A DNA stretch of 64,000 nt from Polaribacter sp. HaHaR_3_91. GTDB lineage: Bacteria > Bacteroidota > Bacteroidia > Flavobacteriales > Flavobacteriaceae. The stretch is from the NCBI RefSeq assembly GCF_019278525.1, contig NZ_CP058986.1:1708001-1772000 (forward strand). Reading direction: 5' to 3'. The notes under the pieces were generated by a model. The model did no database searches. It was not told where the DNA came from and saw nothing but the letters and a program-made list of their open reading frames with translations. Positions 25,738-35,220 of this stretch are shown one piece after another; position 1 is the stretch's first letter; the number at the start of each line of letters is the position of its first letter. Both the position numbers and the translations under genes were made by a program.

Positions 25738-26640
25738 TTATTTTTTTACAAATGATTCTATTATGGTATTAATTTCTTTTTCTTTTGTTGTTTCATCAGA
25801 AAATAAATGTTTGTAAAGTTCTTTAAACTCAACTTTAGTTTCTAAAGATAAATTGGTGTTTCTACCATAAACTTCGTTCCATTTATTTCTAACTAACTGC
25901 CATTTGTTATTGTTTGCTTTCCACCAGTCAGAAGCCGCTTTACATTTGCTATCATCAACTTTTACGTACGTATTGTATCCTTTTTCTTTAGCTAAAACAA
26001 CATCTTCTTTTCCCGATTCACGGATAATTTTACTGTTATCTTGGTCATGAAGCCAACCGTAGCTTGTAATTTCATGTCTGTTTCCTCTTAAAGTGATGTT
26101 ATAATCGCTTCTTTTGGTGTATTCTCTTCTTGGTAAAGGAGCGGTAGTTTCGTTTTCCCAATAGCTTTTTCCGTCTACATGAACCCAAGTTCCAGAACCT
26201 TCGTAACGCGGACTGTCATCTACTTGATATACTTTTTGTGTCCATTGTTTTTTTATGTCGCTTTTACTTTTTTGCTCAAAAGTCCAGTTATTATCACCAT
26301 TATACATGTAGAAATCGTTGTTTTCATACAACCAATCTTGTCGCCAGTGTTTAATAATCATTGGGTCTTTTGGGTTACCAACTTGTAATAAATGTTGAAT
26401 TGATATTTTGTTATTACTATCTTCTACCAAACCAGCCCATTCTAAACCTTTATCTACTTTAGTTTTAGAAGGTTTGTAAGTGGAGTCTTTACTATAATTA
26501 AAAGTTTCAGCAAAATTGAAGGTTACTTCAAAACAACCACACATTTCTTTTATCGCATTTTGATCTTTCTTTTTCTTGCTTTGTGCATTTACAGAAATGG
26601 AAAGGAAAAGTAGTAGTGTACTCAATAATAGTTTATTCAT
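25738..26640 (-). CDS. DUF6607 family secreted protein
   Basis: 300 residues with a signal peptide (1-19, ending VNAQ). The body matches DUF6607 as I know it: IKEMCGCFEVTFNFAETF with a CxC pair, then tryptophan-rich segments such as KHWRQDWLYEN and NGDNNWTF. Function is unknown. First gene of the minus-strand operon; its minus-7 element lies at 26672-26679 in the divergent control region. Repeated association with iron receptors would make it a haem/iron accessory protein, but nothing in its sequence shows binding. Confidence 0.75.
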   Translation of the reverse strand: MNKLLLSTLLLFLSISVNAQSKKKKDQNAIKEMCGCFEVTFNFAETFNYSKDSTYKPSKTKVDKGLEWAGLVEDSNNKISIQHLLQVGNPKDPMIIKHWRQDWLYENNDFYMYNGDNNWTFEQKSKSDIKKQWTQKVYQVDDSPRYEGSGTWVHVDGKSYWENETTAPLPRREYTKRSDYNITLRGNRHEITSYGWLHDQDNSKIIRESGKEDVVLAKEKGYNTYVKVDDSKCKAASDWWKANNNKWQLVRNKWNEVYGRNTNLSLETKVEFKELYKHLFSDETTKEKEINTIIESFVKK

Positions 26641-26671
26641 TTTTTAAAATTTTTGGTTATAAATATTTTTA

Positions 26672-26679
26672 CAAAAATA
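26672..26679 (-). promoter_or_regulatory. Minus-7 element of the DUF6607-to-DUF6686 operon
   Basis: CAAAAATA on the plus strand is TATTTTTG on the minus strand, an exact TAnnTTTG match about 32 bases before the start codon. Confidence 0.6.
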
Positions 26680-26685
26680 TACAAT

Positions 26686-26708
26686 TTATTTAGACTGATT
26701 AAAAATAA
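26686..26708. promoter_or_regulatory. Candidate operator palindrome in the divergent control region
   Basis: A 23-base imperfect palindrome with arms TTATTT (26686-26691) and AAATAA (26703-26708) and partly symmetric centre. It lies between the two opposing minus-7 elements and covers both minus-33 positions, where one repressor could control both operons. Fur- or DtxR-type sites are AT-rich palindromes of similar size; the regulator is not known. Confidence 0.4.
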
Positions 26709-26712
26709 GGTA

Positions 26713-26720
26713 TATATTTG
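26713..26720 (+). promoter_or_regulatory. Minus-7 element of the TonB receptor/hmuY operon
   Basis: TATATTTG, an exact TAnnTTTG match, 16 bases before the ATG at 26737. It excludes the longer ORF start at 26653, which lies upstream of this promoter. Confidence 0.7.
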
Positions 26721-26736
26721 TCGAAAATTATTAAGA

Positions 26737-28866
26737 ATGTTTCTAAATAAAGAAATTACAGTTGTATTACTAATGTTTTCTATTGCTACTTTTAGTCAAG
26801 AAGTAAAAAAGGATTCAACAGAAATAACTGTTTTAGATGAAGTTGTGGTTACTGGGCAGTACAATCCTCAATCTGTAAAAAAATCTGTACATAATGTTAC
26901 TGTTATAAAAAGAGCACAAATAGAAAGTCAGGCAGCCAATAATTTAGCCGATTTATTAAACTTTAATTTAAACTTAACAATTGTACCTAGTTCTCAAACA
27001 GGTAAGTCTACGATTTCTTTCTTCGGATTAGATGCTCAATATTTTAATATTTTGGTTGATAATATTCCTTTAGTAAGTGATAATGGACTTGGAAATAACA
27101 TCGATTTAACGCAAGTAAATTTAGATGATATAGAGCGAATAGAAATTGTAGAAGGTGCAATGGGCGTAGAGTATGGCGCAAATGCGGTATCTGGAGTGAT
27201 CAATATTATTACTAAAAAATCGATAAAAAATAAGTGGAATATTAATGCTTCTTTACAAGAAGAAACGGTAAGTGATGAATATGCTTGGTTTGATGAAGGA
27301 AGGCATATACAAGCATTTAATATATCTCATAATATAGATAAGAATTGGTTTGCTAGAGTTGGTGTAAACCGCAATCAGTTTGCAGGCTTTTTTAATGATA
27401 GACAAGGAAAAAACTATTATCAAAATGATGGTTTAAGAGGATATGATTGGTTACCAAAAGAACAATTTAATTCAACTGCTTTTGTACAATATCAAAAAGA
27501 AAATTTTAAGCTGTTTTACAAATTTGAATACTTTAATGAGCTAATAAATTATTATGATGAAGCGGTTAGAGCAAATATAGATACACAGGCGCAAACGAGT
27601 AATCCGTCTGCAACGGATAGAGTTTTTAGAACGCATCGGTTTGTAAACAACTTAAATCTTGTAGGGAGTTTAAACACAGGCGCTAATTACAATGTTTCAC
27701 TTTCTTACCAGCAACAAAAACGTTATTTAAACGAGTTTAACTACTACATTTTAAGTAGAGAAAAAAGTAATGAAACGGATGATGTATATCAATCTAGTAA
27801 AGTTTTCTTTTCTAAAGGAAGTATTAACAACCTTGTTAAGAGTGATTTATTTAATTTTCAATTAGGATACGAAACAAGGTTTATCAATGGTTTTGATACA
27901 CAAGCTTCTGGCGATGTTACACAACAAGATAAGACGCAATCTCAGAGTAATTATGCTTTTTATGGTTCTGCCGAATTTAAGTTTTCTGATGCATTTTTAC
28001 TAAGACCTGGAATACGTTATGAATATAATTCTTTATTTAAGTCTAAAGTATTAGCGTCTATTAGTGCTCGTTATTTAATGAATAATGGTTTTGAGTTGCG
28101 TGGTAACATTGGTACATCTTACAGAACGCCAAATTTTGAAGAGTTGTACTATTACTTTGTAGATTCTAACCATGATGTGCGAGGAAATGAAAACCTAAAT
28201 CCAGAAAATGGCTTTTCGGCGTTTATCAACCTAAAAAAACACAGTTACTTTAATGAGTTGTCTTTATTAAATACTTTAAAAGTTAGTTATTTAGATGTTG
28301 CCGATAAAATAGATTTGGCTATTGTAAATCCTACTCCTTTACAATATCAATACATTAATATTGATGCTTATAAGTTATGGGGAATCTCTTCTGAAAATAG
28401 TATTAAAAAAGAGAATTGGACTTTTAATTTAGGTGCTACTTTACAAGGTATTTCTAGAATTGCTACCAATGAAATACATGCAGAAAACGACTTTTTATAT
28501 TCTTTTCAATTAAATACAAGTGCCAATTATAACATCAAAAAATGGAAAACAGCACTTACTGTATTGTTTAAACACAATGGTAATCAGCAAAATTATATTT
28601 CATCTGGTGTAGATGATAAAGGGAATGCTGTATTTTCTGAATCTACCACAAGCGCTTATAATTGGGTAGATGCTTCTATCAAAAAATCATTCTTTAATGA
28701 TAAAATTCAAGCCACTTTAGGCGGTAGAAACTTATTTGATGTTACTAACGTAAATGTTAGTAATGCAAGCACAGACGGAGTAGCACATGCTTCTAACAAC
28801 AATTCTTTGTTATTGGGCTACGGACGTTCTTATTACTTAAAGCTATTATATAACCTTAATTTTTAA
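26737..28866 (+). CDS. TonB-dependent haem/iron receptor
   Basis: 709 residues from the chosen start (MFLNKEITVVLLMFS), which gives a proper signal peptide ending FSQ and follows the promoter. An upstream in-frame ATG at 26653 precedes the promoter and is rejected. VLDEVVVTGQYN near the N-terminus is a TonB-box-like segment. Then come the plug (VKKSVHNVTVIKRAQIE, then IERIEIVEGAMGVEYGANAVSG) and a 22-strand-type barrel ending LKLLYNLNF. The plug start is of the HmuR/cobalamin/iron receptor type, without a carboxypeptidase-like extension. Ligand assignment to haem rests on the HmuY gene 28 bases downstream. Confidence 0.9.
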   Translation: MFLNKEITVVLLMFSIATFSQEVKKDSTEITVLDEVVVTGQYNPQSVKKSVHNVTVIKRAQIESQAANNLADLLNFNLNLTIVPSSQTGKSTISFFGLDAQYFNILVDNIPLVSDNGLGNNIDLTQVNLDDIERIEIVEGAMGVEYGANAVSGVINIITKKSIKNKWNINASLQEETVSDEYAWFDEGRHIQAFNISHNIDKNWFARVGVNRNQFAGFFNDRQGKNYYQNDGLRGYDWLPKEQFNSTAFVQYQKENFKLFYKFEYFNELINYYDEAVRANIDTQAQTSNPSATDRVFRTHRFVNNLNLVGSLNTGANYNVSLSYQQQKRYLNEFNYYILSREKSNETDDVYQSSKVFFSKGSINNLVKSDLFNFQLGYETRFINGFDTQASGDVTQQDKTQSQSNYAFYGSAEFKFSDAFLLRPGIRYEYNSLFKSKVLASISARYLMNNGFELRGNIGTSYRTPNFEELYYYFVDSNHDVRGNENLNPENGFSAFINLKKHSYFNELSLLNTLKVSYLDVADKIDLAIVNPTPLQYQYINIDAYKLWGISSENSIKKENWTFNLGATLQGISRIATNEIHAENDFLYSFQLNTSANYNIKKWKTALTVLFKHNGNQQNYISSGVDDKGNAVFSESTTSAYNWVDASIKKSFFNDKIQATLGGRNLFDVTNVNVSNASTDGVAHASNNNSLLLGYGRSYYLKLLYNLNF

Positions 28867-28894
28867 ACACTAATAATTACCAAACATTAAAATC

Positions 28895-29977
28895 ATGACA
28901 AACAAATTTTTAACTTTTATTTTATGTGCAGCTGTATTTTCTTTTACAAGTTGTGACTCTGAAGATGCACCAATAGCACCAATAGTTGTAGTTATAGACG
29001 GAGCAGCTATTTCACCTGAAGTTGGTGGACCAAATGAACCAAATCAAGTATATGTAGACTTAAGTACAAATACAACTACTGTTGTAAAAAGAGATTCTTG
29101 GGATTTAGGTTTCTATTCAGGATCAGAATTTAGAGTTAGCTTAAATGGATCAATTTCTATGGCAACCGCTGAACTATCTACAACAAATATTGATGCTGTT
29201 AAATCTTCCGATCAAGAAGTAATCGATTTACAACCATTGGTAAGAACAAATACGTATACAGATGAAAGTGTTCCTTTTGTTGATGCTCCAAATGGAGATA
29301 TTCTTGAAACTGCGATTTCTGAAATTTCTGATACGGATTCTGAGAACAAAGTATATTTAGTAAATCTTGGGTATGAAGTAGATACAACTTCACCTGCAAC
29401 AGGTAGCTATTCGGCAAATGGAGAAGCTAGAGGTTGGAAAAAAATTAGAATCTTGAAAGATGCTAACAATTATATCTTACAGTATGCTGATTTAGATGCT
29501 ACTACACACAAAGAAATTACTATCTCTAAAAAAGAAGCATATCATTTTACTTTTTTTAGTTTTAATACTGAAAATGAAGTTAGTGTAGAACCTTTAAAAA
29601 ACGAATGGGATTTAAATTTTACAATTTTCACAAACTTAATTCCTACTGCAGGACCTTATGTATATCCAGATTATGTAACAAATAATATAAAATCAGATGC
29701 CAAAGTTTATATGCTAGATACAGAAGAAGATGGGTTTACTTATGAAGATTTTTCTATTACCGATGTAGAGGCTACAAAATTTACTACAGACCAAAGAAGT
29801 ATTGGTAGTAGTTGGAGAAATGGAGGAGGACCAGGTAGTTTACCTTCTTTAAAAGACAATGTGTTTTATGTTGTTAATGATACTGATGGTAATTTATATA
29901 AATTAAAATTTTTAGCACTAACTAATGAAGCAGGAGAGCGTGGATATCCTGAATTTGTATATAGTTTATTACAATAA
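28895..29977 (+). CDS. hmuY: HmuY-family haem-binding lipoprotein
   Basis: 360 residues with lipobox FTSC (Cys20). The body opens with the HmuY-type segment NQVYVDLSTNTTTVVKRDSWDLGFYSG, and NEWDLNFTIF recurs near residue 235. Porphyromonas HmuY is an outer-membrane lipoprotein that captures haem and passes it to the HmuR receptor; the same receptor-HmuY order is seen here. At 360 residues it is clearly longer than the roughly 216-residue Porphyromonas protein, so it may hold an extra lobe. Haem ligands cannot be fixed by eye. Followed by a terminator. Confidence 0.78.
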   Translation: MTNKFLTFILCAAVFSFTSCDSEDAPIAPIVVVIDGAAISPEVGGPNEPNQVYVDLSTNTTTVVKRDSWDLGFYSGSEFRVSLNGSISMATAELSTTNIDAVKSSDQEVIDLQPLVRTNTYTDESVPFVDAPNGDILETAISEISDTDSENKVYLVNLGYEVDTTSPATGSYSANGEARGWKKIRILKDANNYILQYADLDATTHKEITISKKEAYHFTFFSFNTENEVSVEPLKNEWDLNFTIFTNLIPTAGPYVYPDYVTNNIKSDAKVYMLDTEEDGFTYEDFSITDVEATKFTTDQRSIGSSWRNGGGPGSLPSLKDNVFYVVNDTDGNLYKLKFLALTNEAGERGYPEFVYSLLQ

Positions 29978-30017
29978 AATAGTCCCTCAGCAATCTTTAG
30001 ATTGTTATTTTAGTTGG

Positions 30018-30054
30018 AAAGGCCGTTTAAACGAAAGTTTAAATGGCTTTTTTA
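30018..30054 (+). terminator. Terminator of the receptor/hmuY operon
   Basis: Left arm AAAGGCCGTTTAAAC (30018-30032), loop GAAA, right arm GTTTAAATGGCTTT, then a T run. A short CAATCT/AGATTG hairpin precedes it near 29990-30006. Confidence 0.8.
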
Positions 30055-31164
30055 TTTCTTAATTACTTGGTTGTAATTTACCAATTCTGTTAAACCTTCT
30101 TTATCTGGATCTTCGGCAAAAGAACGCAGATAAGTATCTAAATATTCGATGGCTCTATCTTCTGGATAAAACAAAACTTTGTTTTGGTCGGTAGACCATT
30201 CTATAACGTTTATATAAGTTTTACTTTCAAAAGTTCTATAGAAACTTTGTGCGCTTTCTGGCAGTTTTTCTTGCAATTCTTCATCAAGATAAATAATGTA
30301 ATATTTTAAATCTGCTGTAAAAAAATGAAATGATAACAGATTGTCATAAAAACCAGTTAGGTTGTTTGCTAACGGCAGCATAATCGTAAAAACCAAAATG
30401 GCCAATTTTTGCGTATTGAAAAACTGTATAAAAAACTCAAAGGCGTTCGATGTTTTTAACGTCCAGAATAGAATTACCACACTTACCATGTTCTGAATAT
30501 TCCAAGGCACCACATTGTAACCATATCCTAAATAAAAGAGTAAAACGGTAATTGTACCGTGCATTAAAAGAATAAACACGACTCCAAATTTTCTTGTTTT
30601 ATTAAAGAGCAATAAAATGCCCATTAAAGCTTCTAACCAAGGCACAGCATACGTAAAAGCAACTAAAAACCATTGAGGTAAAAAACTAAAATGTTTATTG
30701 ATAGCACCCAACCACTGTATATAAAAGGCTTCATTTAATTTCTGAATTCCGCTCCAAAAATAAGTAGCGAAAAAGATAAGGATAATGGCGTATAATATTT
30801 TCTTTGGATTTGCTTTTCTATTGAAAACTTCTATTGCAAAAATGGTTAAAAAACTCTGATAAAAGTAGGGCTGTAGTCGGTTTTGATCTACGAGCGCTAA
30901 AAAGAGATATAAACCAAGAATAGTCCAACCTTGCCATCTTTTATTCTGAAAAATGTAGACAATTTGTATCGCAAAAAAGAATCCGGCTAAAATATAATCG
31001 AACGGATATGTTGGTACTGGCAACCAATCGAATAACGGGATTATTGGGAAGTTTTTTGTGGTGACCCATAATTTTGGAGCGTACACCATCATTATTAAAA
31101 CAGCAAGAATAGCAAGGATTCTTACCCAGTTTATTTTCTGTTTGTCTGTTAGATTTGTGATCAT
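30052..31164 (-). CDS. HTTM/MauE-like multi-pass membrane protein
   Basis: 370 residues with about eight helices over residues 12-275 and a soluble C-terminal tail of about 90 residues. The segment FATYFWSGIQKLNEAFY followed by FSFLPQWFLVAFTYAVPWLEALMGILLL resembles the core of HTTM (vitamin-K carboxylase-like) and DoxX/MauE proteins, known for inner-membrane redox or carboxylation chemistry. The class is likely; the activity is unknown. No clear operon partner: uvrA lies upstream beyond a repeat-filled gap. Confidence 0.6.
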   Translation of the reverse strand: MITNLTDKQKINWVRILAILAVLIMMVYAPKLWVTTKNFPIIPLFDWLPVPTYPFDYILAGFFFAIQIVYIFQNKRWQGWTILGLYLFLALVDQNRLQPYFYQSFLTIFAIEVFNRKANPKKILYAIILIFFATYFWSGIQKLNEAFYIQWLGAINKHFSFLPQWFLVAFTYAVPWLEALMGILLLFNKTRKFGVVFILLMHGTITVLLFYLGYGYNVVPWNIQNMVSVVILFWTLKTSNAFEFFIQFFNTQKLAILVFTIMLPLANNLTGFYDNLLSFHFFTADLKYYIIYLDEELQEKLPESAQSFYRTFESKTYINVIEWSTDQNKVLFYPEDRAIEYLDTYLRSFAEDPDKEGLTELVNYNQVIKK

Positions 31165-31183
31165 CTTAATTATTTATTGAACC

Positions 31184-31217
31184 AGACCTCTCAGGTTTTA
31201 AAAAACCTGAGAGGTCT
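31184..31217. repeat. Perfect palindromic element
   Basis: Arms AGACCTCTCAGGTTTT (31184-31199) and AAAACCTGAGAGGTCT (31202-31217), perfect over 16 bases with a 2-base centre. No T run on the minus strand, so it is a poor uvrA terminator. It resembles the CCTGNNAGG palindromes I know from flavobacterial intergenic regions. Confidence 0.75.
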
Positions 31218-31250
31218 TTATAATCTATTTATTTTATTTTTATAAAGCTT

Positions 31251-31313
31251 GTCATTTCTAAATAAGTTTTTCAGCCTTTCGACTCCGCTCAAGATAAACT
31301 AATTAGAAATCTC
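31251..31313. repeat. Dispersed inverted-repeat element (CTTTCGACTCCGCTCAAG type)
   Basis: Outer arms ATTTCTAAATAAGTTT (31254-31269) and AAACTAATTAGAAAT (31296-31310) flank the core CCTTTCGACTCCGCTCAAG. Related cores occur at 7825-7846 and 36886-36905. Confidence 0.65.
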
Positions 31314-31397
31314 ATCATTATAACTCCATTTTTTTTAGATTACTCTTTATTTTCTACTCGGAATGATAAATAAACGCTCCTTTTCACCTTGTTTGCA

Positions 31398-31569
31398 AAC
31401 AAGTCTAGCCCTGATTGAAATGACATCCTTTTTATAGCCTTTATTAATAGGTGTCTTTGCGAGGAACGAAGCAATCTCCTTAATTAAGGGATTGCTACAG
31501 TTTACAAAAAAGTAAACTTCGCAATGACGGCTATAAAAAGATATAGTGTAAAGCAGGAAATAGCTTCTA
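31398..31569. repeat. Flavobacterial hairpin repeat interrupted by a second repeat
   Basis: The left half CTAGCCCTGATTGAAATGAC followed by ATCCTTTTTATAGCC (to about 31440) pairs imperfectly with the right half from GGCTATAAAAAGATATAG (about 31532) to AGCAGGAAATAGCTTCT (31569). The inner arms CTTTTTATAGCC and GGCTATAAAAAG are perfect. Between them lies a different hairpin repeat (about 31453-31531): GCGAGGAACGAAGCAATC, then GGATTGCTACAG and CGCAATGACG. The right edge overlaps the uvrA stop. Confidence 0.7.
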
Positions 31570-34359
31570 ATAAACTAGTTTCTCCGCCAAATATTTAGCT
31601 GTATAAGACTCCTTATTTTTAGCTAATTTTTCTGGAGTTCCTTCAAAAATAAGGTTTCCACCATTTTTACCTCCTTCTAAACCTAAATCAATTATATAAT
31701 CTGCACATTTAATCAATTCGATATTATGTTCTATGACGATTATGGAATGCCCTTTTTCGATTAAGGCATTAAACGACGCCAATAACTTTTTAATATCATG
31801 AAAATGTAAACCTGTTGTAGGTTCATCAAAAATGAATAATGCTTTGTCTTTGGTGTTTCCTTTAACTAAAAACGACGCTAATTTTATACGTTGCGCTTCT
31901 CCACCAGAAAGAGTAGAAGAAGACTGCCCTAATTGTACATAACCTAAACCTACATCTTGCAACGGTTTTAATTTACTCGCTATTTTAGGAACTAAATTTT
32001 CCGAGAAAAAAGCAACAGCATCATCGATGGTTAAGTTTAAAATATCATCAATCGATTTTCCATCGAACTTTACTTCTAAAACTTCTTTTTTAAAGCGTTT
32101 TCCGTTACAAACATCGCATTCTAAATGCACATCTGCCATAAATTGCATTTCGATAGTAACTTCTCCTTCACCTTTACAAACCTCGCAACGACCGCCTTCT
32201 ACATTAAAAGAGAAGTGTTTTGGTTTGTAGTTTCTAATACCCGATAATTTCTGATTTGCAAATAGTGAACGAATGTCATCATAAGCCTTTATATACGTTA
32301 CGGGATTAGAACGAGAAGAACGTCCAATAGGATTCTGATCGATAAATTCTACATGTTTTAGAGTGTCAAAATCTCCTTTTACTTCTGTATGCTGACCGAT
32401 TTTTTCTCCATGACCAATCAGTTTTTTTTGCATGGTTGGATACAAAATATTTTTAACCAACGTACTTTTTCCGGAACCAGAAACGCCTGTAATTACCGAT
32501 AAACAATTTAAAGGAAATGTAACATCTACATTTTTTAAATTGTTTTCTCTAGCACCAATAATTTGTATTTTATTTCTAGAAGTTCTACGTTTTGTAGGTA
32601 CTTCAATTTTTAATTCTTCGTTTAGATATTTAGCGGTTAAAGATTCTGATTTTAAGATTTCGTCAAAATTTCCTTCGGCAACTACATGTCCGCCATAAGT
32701 ACCTGCTTCCGGACCAATATCAATAATATAATCGGCTTCTCGCATAATATCTTCGTCGTGTTCTACGACTACAACGGTATTTCCAAGATCTCGTAAATCT
32801 TTTAAAACACCAATTAATCTTTCGGTATCTTTTGGATGCAAACCAATACTAGGTTCGTCTAAAATATACATAGAACCTACTAAAGAACTCCCTAATGAAG
32901 TAGCTAAATTGATACGCTGACTTTCACCTCCAGAAAGTGTATTAGAGGTTCTGTTAATGGTTAAATAAGACAAGCCAACATCGGTTAAAAATAACAAACG
33001 ATTGTTAATTTCCGTTAACAAACGTTTTCCTATTTTTTCTTCGTATTTGTCTAGTTTGATGTTCTTAAAAAAGACTGCTAATTCATCTAAAGGAAGCGTT
33101 ACTAGATCGGATATTGTCTTTTCATTTATTTTAACAAAATTAGTTTCATGCCTTAAACGTTTTCCGTTACACGATGTACATTTTGTTTTTCCGCGGTAGC
33201 GAGAAAGCATGACTCTGTTCTGTATTTTATAACTCTTTTCTTCTAAAACGGTAAAGAAATGATGAATTCCGTTGAATGATTTATTTCCGTTCCAAACTAA
33301 TTCTTTTTGTTCTTCTGTAAGTTGAAACCAAGGTTTGTGAATAGGAATATCAAATTGATACGCAACATCTATTAAGTCTTCTTTATAATGTATATAAGAA
33401 GGTGTTTTAAATGGAAAAATACAATCTTCCATAATTGATAAACCAGTATTTGGGATGACCAAATCTTCATCAATACCAATTACATTTCCATAGCCCTCAC
33501 AAGTTGGGCAAGCACCATAGGGATTGTTAAAACTAAATAAATGCGTGTTAGGTTCTAAGAAAGAAATGCCGTCTAAATCGAATTTATTGCTAAATTCAGC
33601 AACTTTATTGTCTTCTAAATTTTCTATAAAACAAATGCCTTTTCCTTCAAAAAAAGCAGTCTGAATAGCATCTGCTAATCGGTTGTAAAAATCTTCATCA
33701 TCTTTTGTTACAATTCTATCTACTACTAAATATAAAAGTTCATTTTTAAATTCTGCTTGCGGAAAATCTGATATTCTATATACTTTGTCATTCCATTTTA
33801 AACGCGCATATCCTTGTTGCTCTAAAACTTGTAAAACCGTTTTTAAATCACGGTTTTCATCAATTGTAATAGGTGCTAATAATAACAGTTTTGTTTTATC
33901 ATCAAACTCTTTTACAAAATTAACAACATCAGAAACGGTATCTTTTTTAACTTCTTTTCCTGAAATAGGAGAGAAGGTTCTACCAATTCTTGCGTATAAT
34001 AATTTTATATAGTCGTAAATTTCTGTAGAGGTTCCTACGGTAGAACGTGGATTTGTAGAGTTTACTTTTTGCTCAATGGCAATTGCTGGTGCAATACCTT
34101 TAATATAATCTACTTTTGGTTTGTGTAATTTTCCTAAAAACTGACGCGCATAAGAAGATAAACTCTCTACATAACGTCTTTGACCTTCTGCATATAGCGT
34201 ATCAAAAGCTAAAGAAGATTTTCCAGAACCAGAAAGACCTGTAATTACCACCAATTTATTTCTTGGTATAACTACATCTATATTCTTTAGGTTGTGGAGT
34301 CTAGCTCCTTTAATAATAATATTTTCTTTCGGATTTACTTTAGAAATGTCAGTCTTCAT
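31567..34359 (-). CDS. uvrA: Excinuclease ABC subunit A
   Basis: 930 residues, close to the family norm. Two ABC ATPase halves: Walker [10 protein letters not shown] at 41-49 and GVSGSGKST near 626-634, ABC signatures TLSGGESQR and TLSGGEAQR, Walker [11 protein letters not shown] and [10 protein letters not shown]. Zinc modules include [16 protein letters not shown] and the C-terminal CEVCKGEG with CDVCNGKRF. UvrA finds bulky DNA lesions and loads UvrB in nucleotide excision repair. It is monocistronic and divergent from the sigma factor gene. A dispersed repeat abuts its stop. Confidence 0.98.
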   Translation of the reverse strand: MKTDISKVNPKENIIIKGARLHNLKNIDVVIPRNKLVVITGLSGSGKSSLAFDTLYAEGQRRYVESLSSYARQFLGKLHKPKVDYIKGIAPAIAIEQKVNSTNPRSTVGTSTEIYDYIKLLYARIGRTFSPISGKEVKKDTVSDVVNFVKEFDDKTKLLLLAPITIDENRDLKTVLQVLEQQGYARLKWNDKVYRISDFPQAEFKNELLYLVVDRIVTKDDEDFYNRLADAIQTAFFEGKGICFIENLEDNKVAEFSNKFDLDGISFLEPNTHLFSFNNPYGACPTCEGYGNVIGIDEDLVIPNTGLSIMEDCIFPFKTPSYIHYKEDLIDVAYQFDIPIHKPWFQLTEEQKELVWNGNKSFNGIHHFFTVLEEKSYKIQNRVMLSRYRGKTKCTSCNGKRLRHETNFVKINEKTISDLVTLPLDELAVFFKNIKLDKYEEKIGKRLLTEINNRLLFLTDVGLSYLTINRTSNTLSGGESQRINLATSLGSSLVGSMYILDEPSIGLHPKDTERLIGVLKDLRDLGNTVVVVEHDEDIMREADYIIDIGPEAGTYGGHVVAEGNFDEILKSESLTAKYLNEELKIEVPTKRRTSRNKIQIIGARENNLKNVDVTFPLNCLSVITGVSGSGKSTLVKNILYPTMQKKLIGHGEKIGQHTEVKGDFDTLKHVEFIDQNPIGRSSRSNPVTYIKAYDDIRSLFANQKLSGIRNYKPKHFSFNVEGGRCEVCKGEGEVTIEMQFMADVHLECDVCNGKRFKKEVLEVKFDGKSIDDILNLTIDDAVAFFSENLVPKIASKLKPLQDVGLGYVQLGQSSSTLSGGEAQRIKLASFLVKGNTKDKALFIFDEPTTGLHFHDIKKLLASFNALIEKGHSIIVIEHNIELIKCADYIIDLGLEGGKNGGNLIFEGTPEKLAKNKESYTAKYLAEKLVY

Positions 34360-34546
34360 TCATGAAAAATATAAGCTATAAAAATACCGTTTTTTTAAAC
34401 CATTTTGAAAGAAATGTGAATGAATTTTGTTAAAATATTTGTCGATTTAAAAAATAATATTGATATTTGGCTTTCATAAGCACCACTAAATTAGACGCAT
34501 ATACATAAAAAACTACTTTTAAATTATTAATTTAATAATAAAAAAA

Positions 34547-34565
34547 GAAGAGCAACTTGTTCTTC
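34547..34565. promoter_or_regulatory. Palindrome upstream of the sigma factor gene
   Basis: GAAGAGCAA (34547-34555) and TTGTTCTTC (34557-34565) form a near-perfect palindrome about 10 bases before the sigma factor start. It could be an operator or a leader hairpin; no regulator is known. Confidence 0.35.
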
Positions 34566-34575
34566 AATAGTAGTT

Positions 34576-35163
34576 ATGACGCAGAAAAACTCAAATACAG
34601 ATAGTACTTTAGTAAGCGATTACATTAAAGGTAATGAAGCTGCTTTAGCAGTTTTAATAAAAAGACATCAGCAAAGATTGTTTAGCTTTATATATAGTAA
34701 AGTACACGATAGAGATATTACAGAAGACATTTTTCAAGACACGTTTATAAAAGTTATTAGAACTTTAAAAAAAGGAAACTATAACGAAGAGGGTAAGTTT
34801 TTACCTTGGGTTATGAGAATTGCTCATAATTTGGTGATAGATCATTTTAGAAAAACCAATAGAATGCCTTCCTTTAAGAATACAAATGAGTTTGATATCT
34901 TTTCTGTTTTAGGTGATGGAAACCTAAATGCTGAAAAACAAATTATAAAAGATCAGATTCATACGGATGTTAGAGAACTTATAAATGAATTGCCAGAAGA
35001 GCAAAAAGAGGTTTTGGTAATGCGTATGTATAAAGATATGAGTTTTAAAGAAATTAGCGAAAATACAGGTGTTAGTATCAATACTGCATTGGGTAGAATG
35101 CGTTATGCACTTATAAATATGCGTAAGTTAATAGAGAAACATAAAATTATTTTAGTAGATTAA
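34576..35163 (+). CDS. RNA polymerase sigma-70 family factor (ECF type)
   Basis: 195 residues. Region 2 covers about 24-90 (LFSFIYSKVHDRDITEDIFQDTFIKV and FLPWVMRIAHNLVIDHFRK). Region 4 covers about 135-190 (LPEEQKEVLVMRMYKDMSFKEIS, then SINTALGRMRYAL). Regions 1.1 and 3 are absent, as in ECF sigma factors. No adjacent anti-sigma gene with a membrane segment is present. Instead a 47-codon ORF and a terminator follow, so the mode of control is unclear. It directs RNA polymerase to an unknown regulon. Confidence 0.93.
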   Translation: MTQKNSNTDSTLVSDYIKGNEAALAVLIKRHQQRLFSFIYSKVHDRDITEDIFQDTFIKVIRTLKKGNYNEEGKFLPWVMRIAHNLVIDHFRKTNRMPSFKNTNEFDIFSVLGDGNLNAEKQIIKDQIHTDVRELINELPEEQKEVLVMRMYKDMSFKEISENTGVSINTALGRMRYALINMRKLIEKHKIILVD

Positions 35164-35220
35164 CAATAAATGAAAAAAGTTGTCGTTAGTAGTTTATAAC
35201 CAATTTATTAAACAAACTAT

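Noticed and set aside
26653..26736. Longer N-terminus for the TonB receptor
   Set aside because: It lies upstream of the TATATTTG promoter element and spoils the signal peptide; ATG at 26737 fits both.
31165..31566. Insertion sequence in the repeat-rich gap
   Set aside because: No transposase frame; inverted repeats are short hairpin elements without target duplications I can see.
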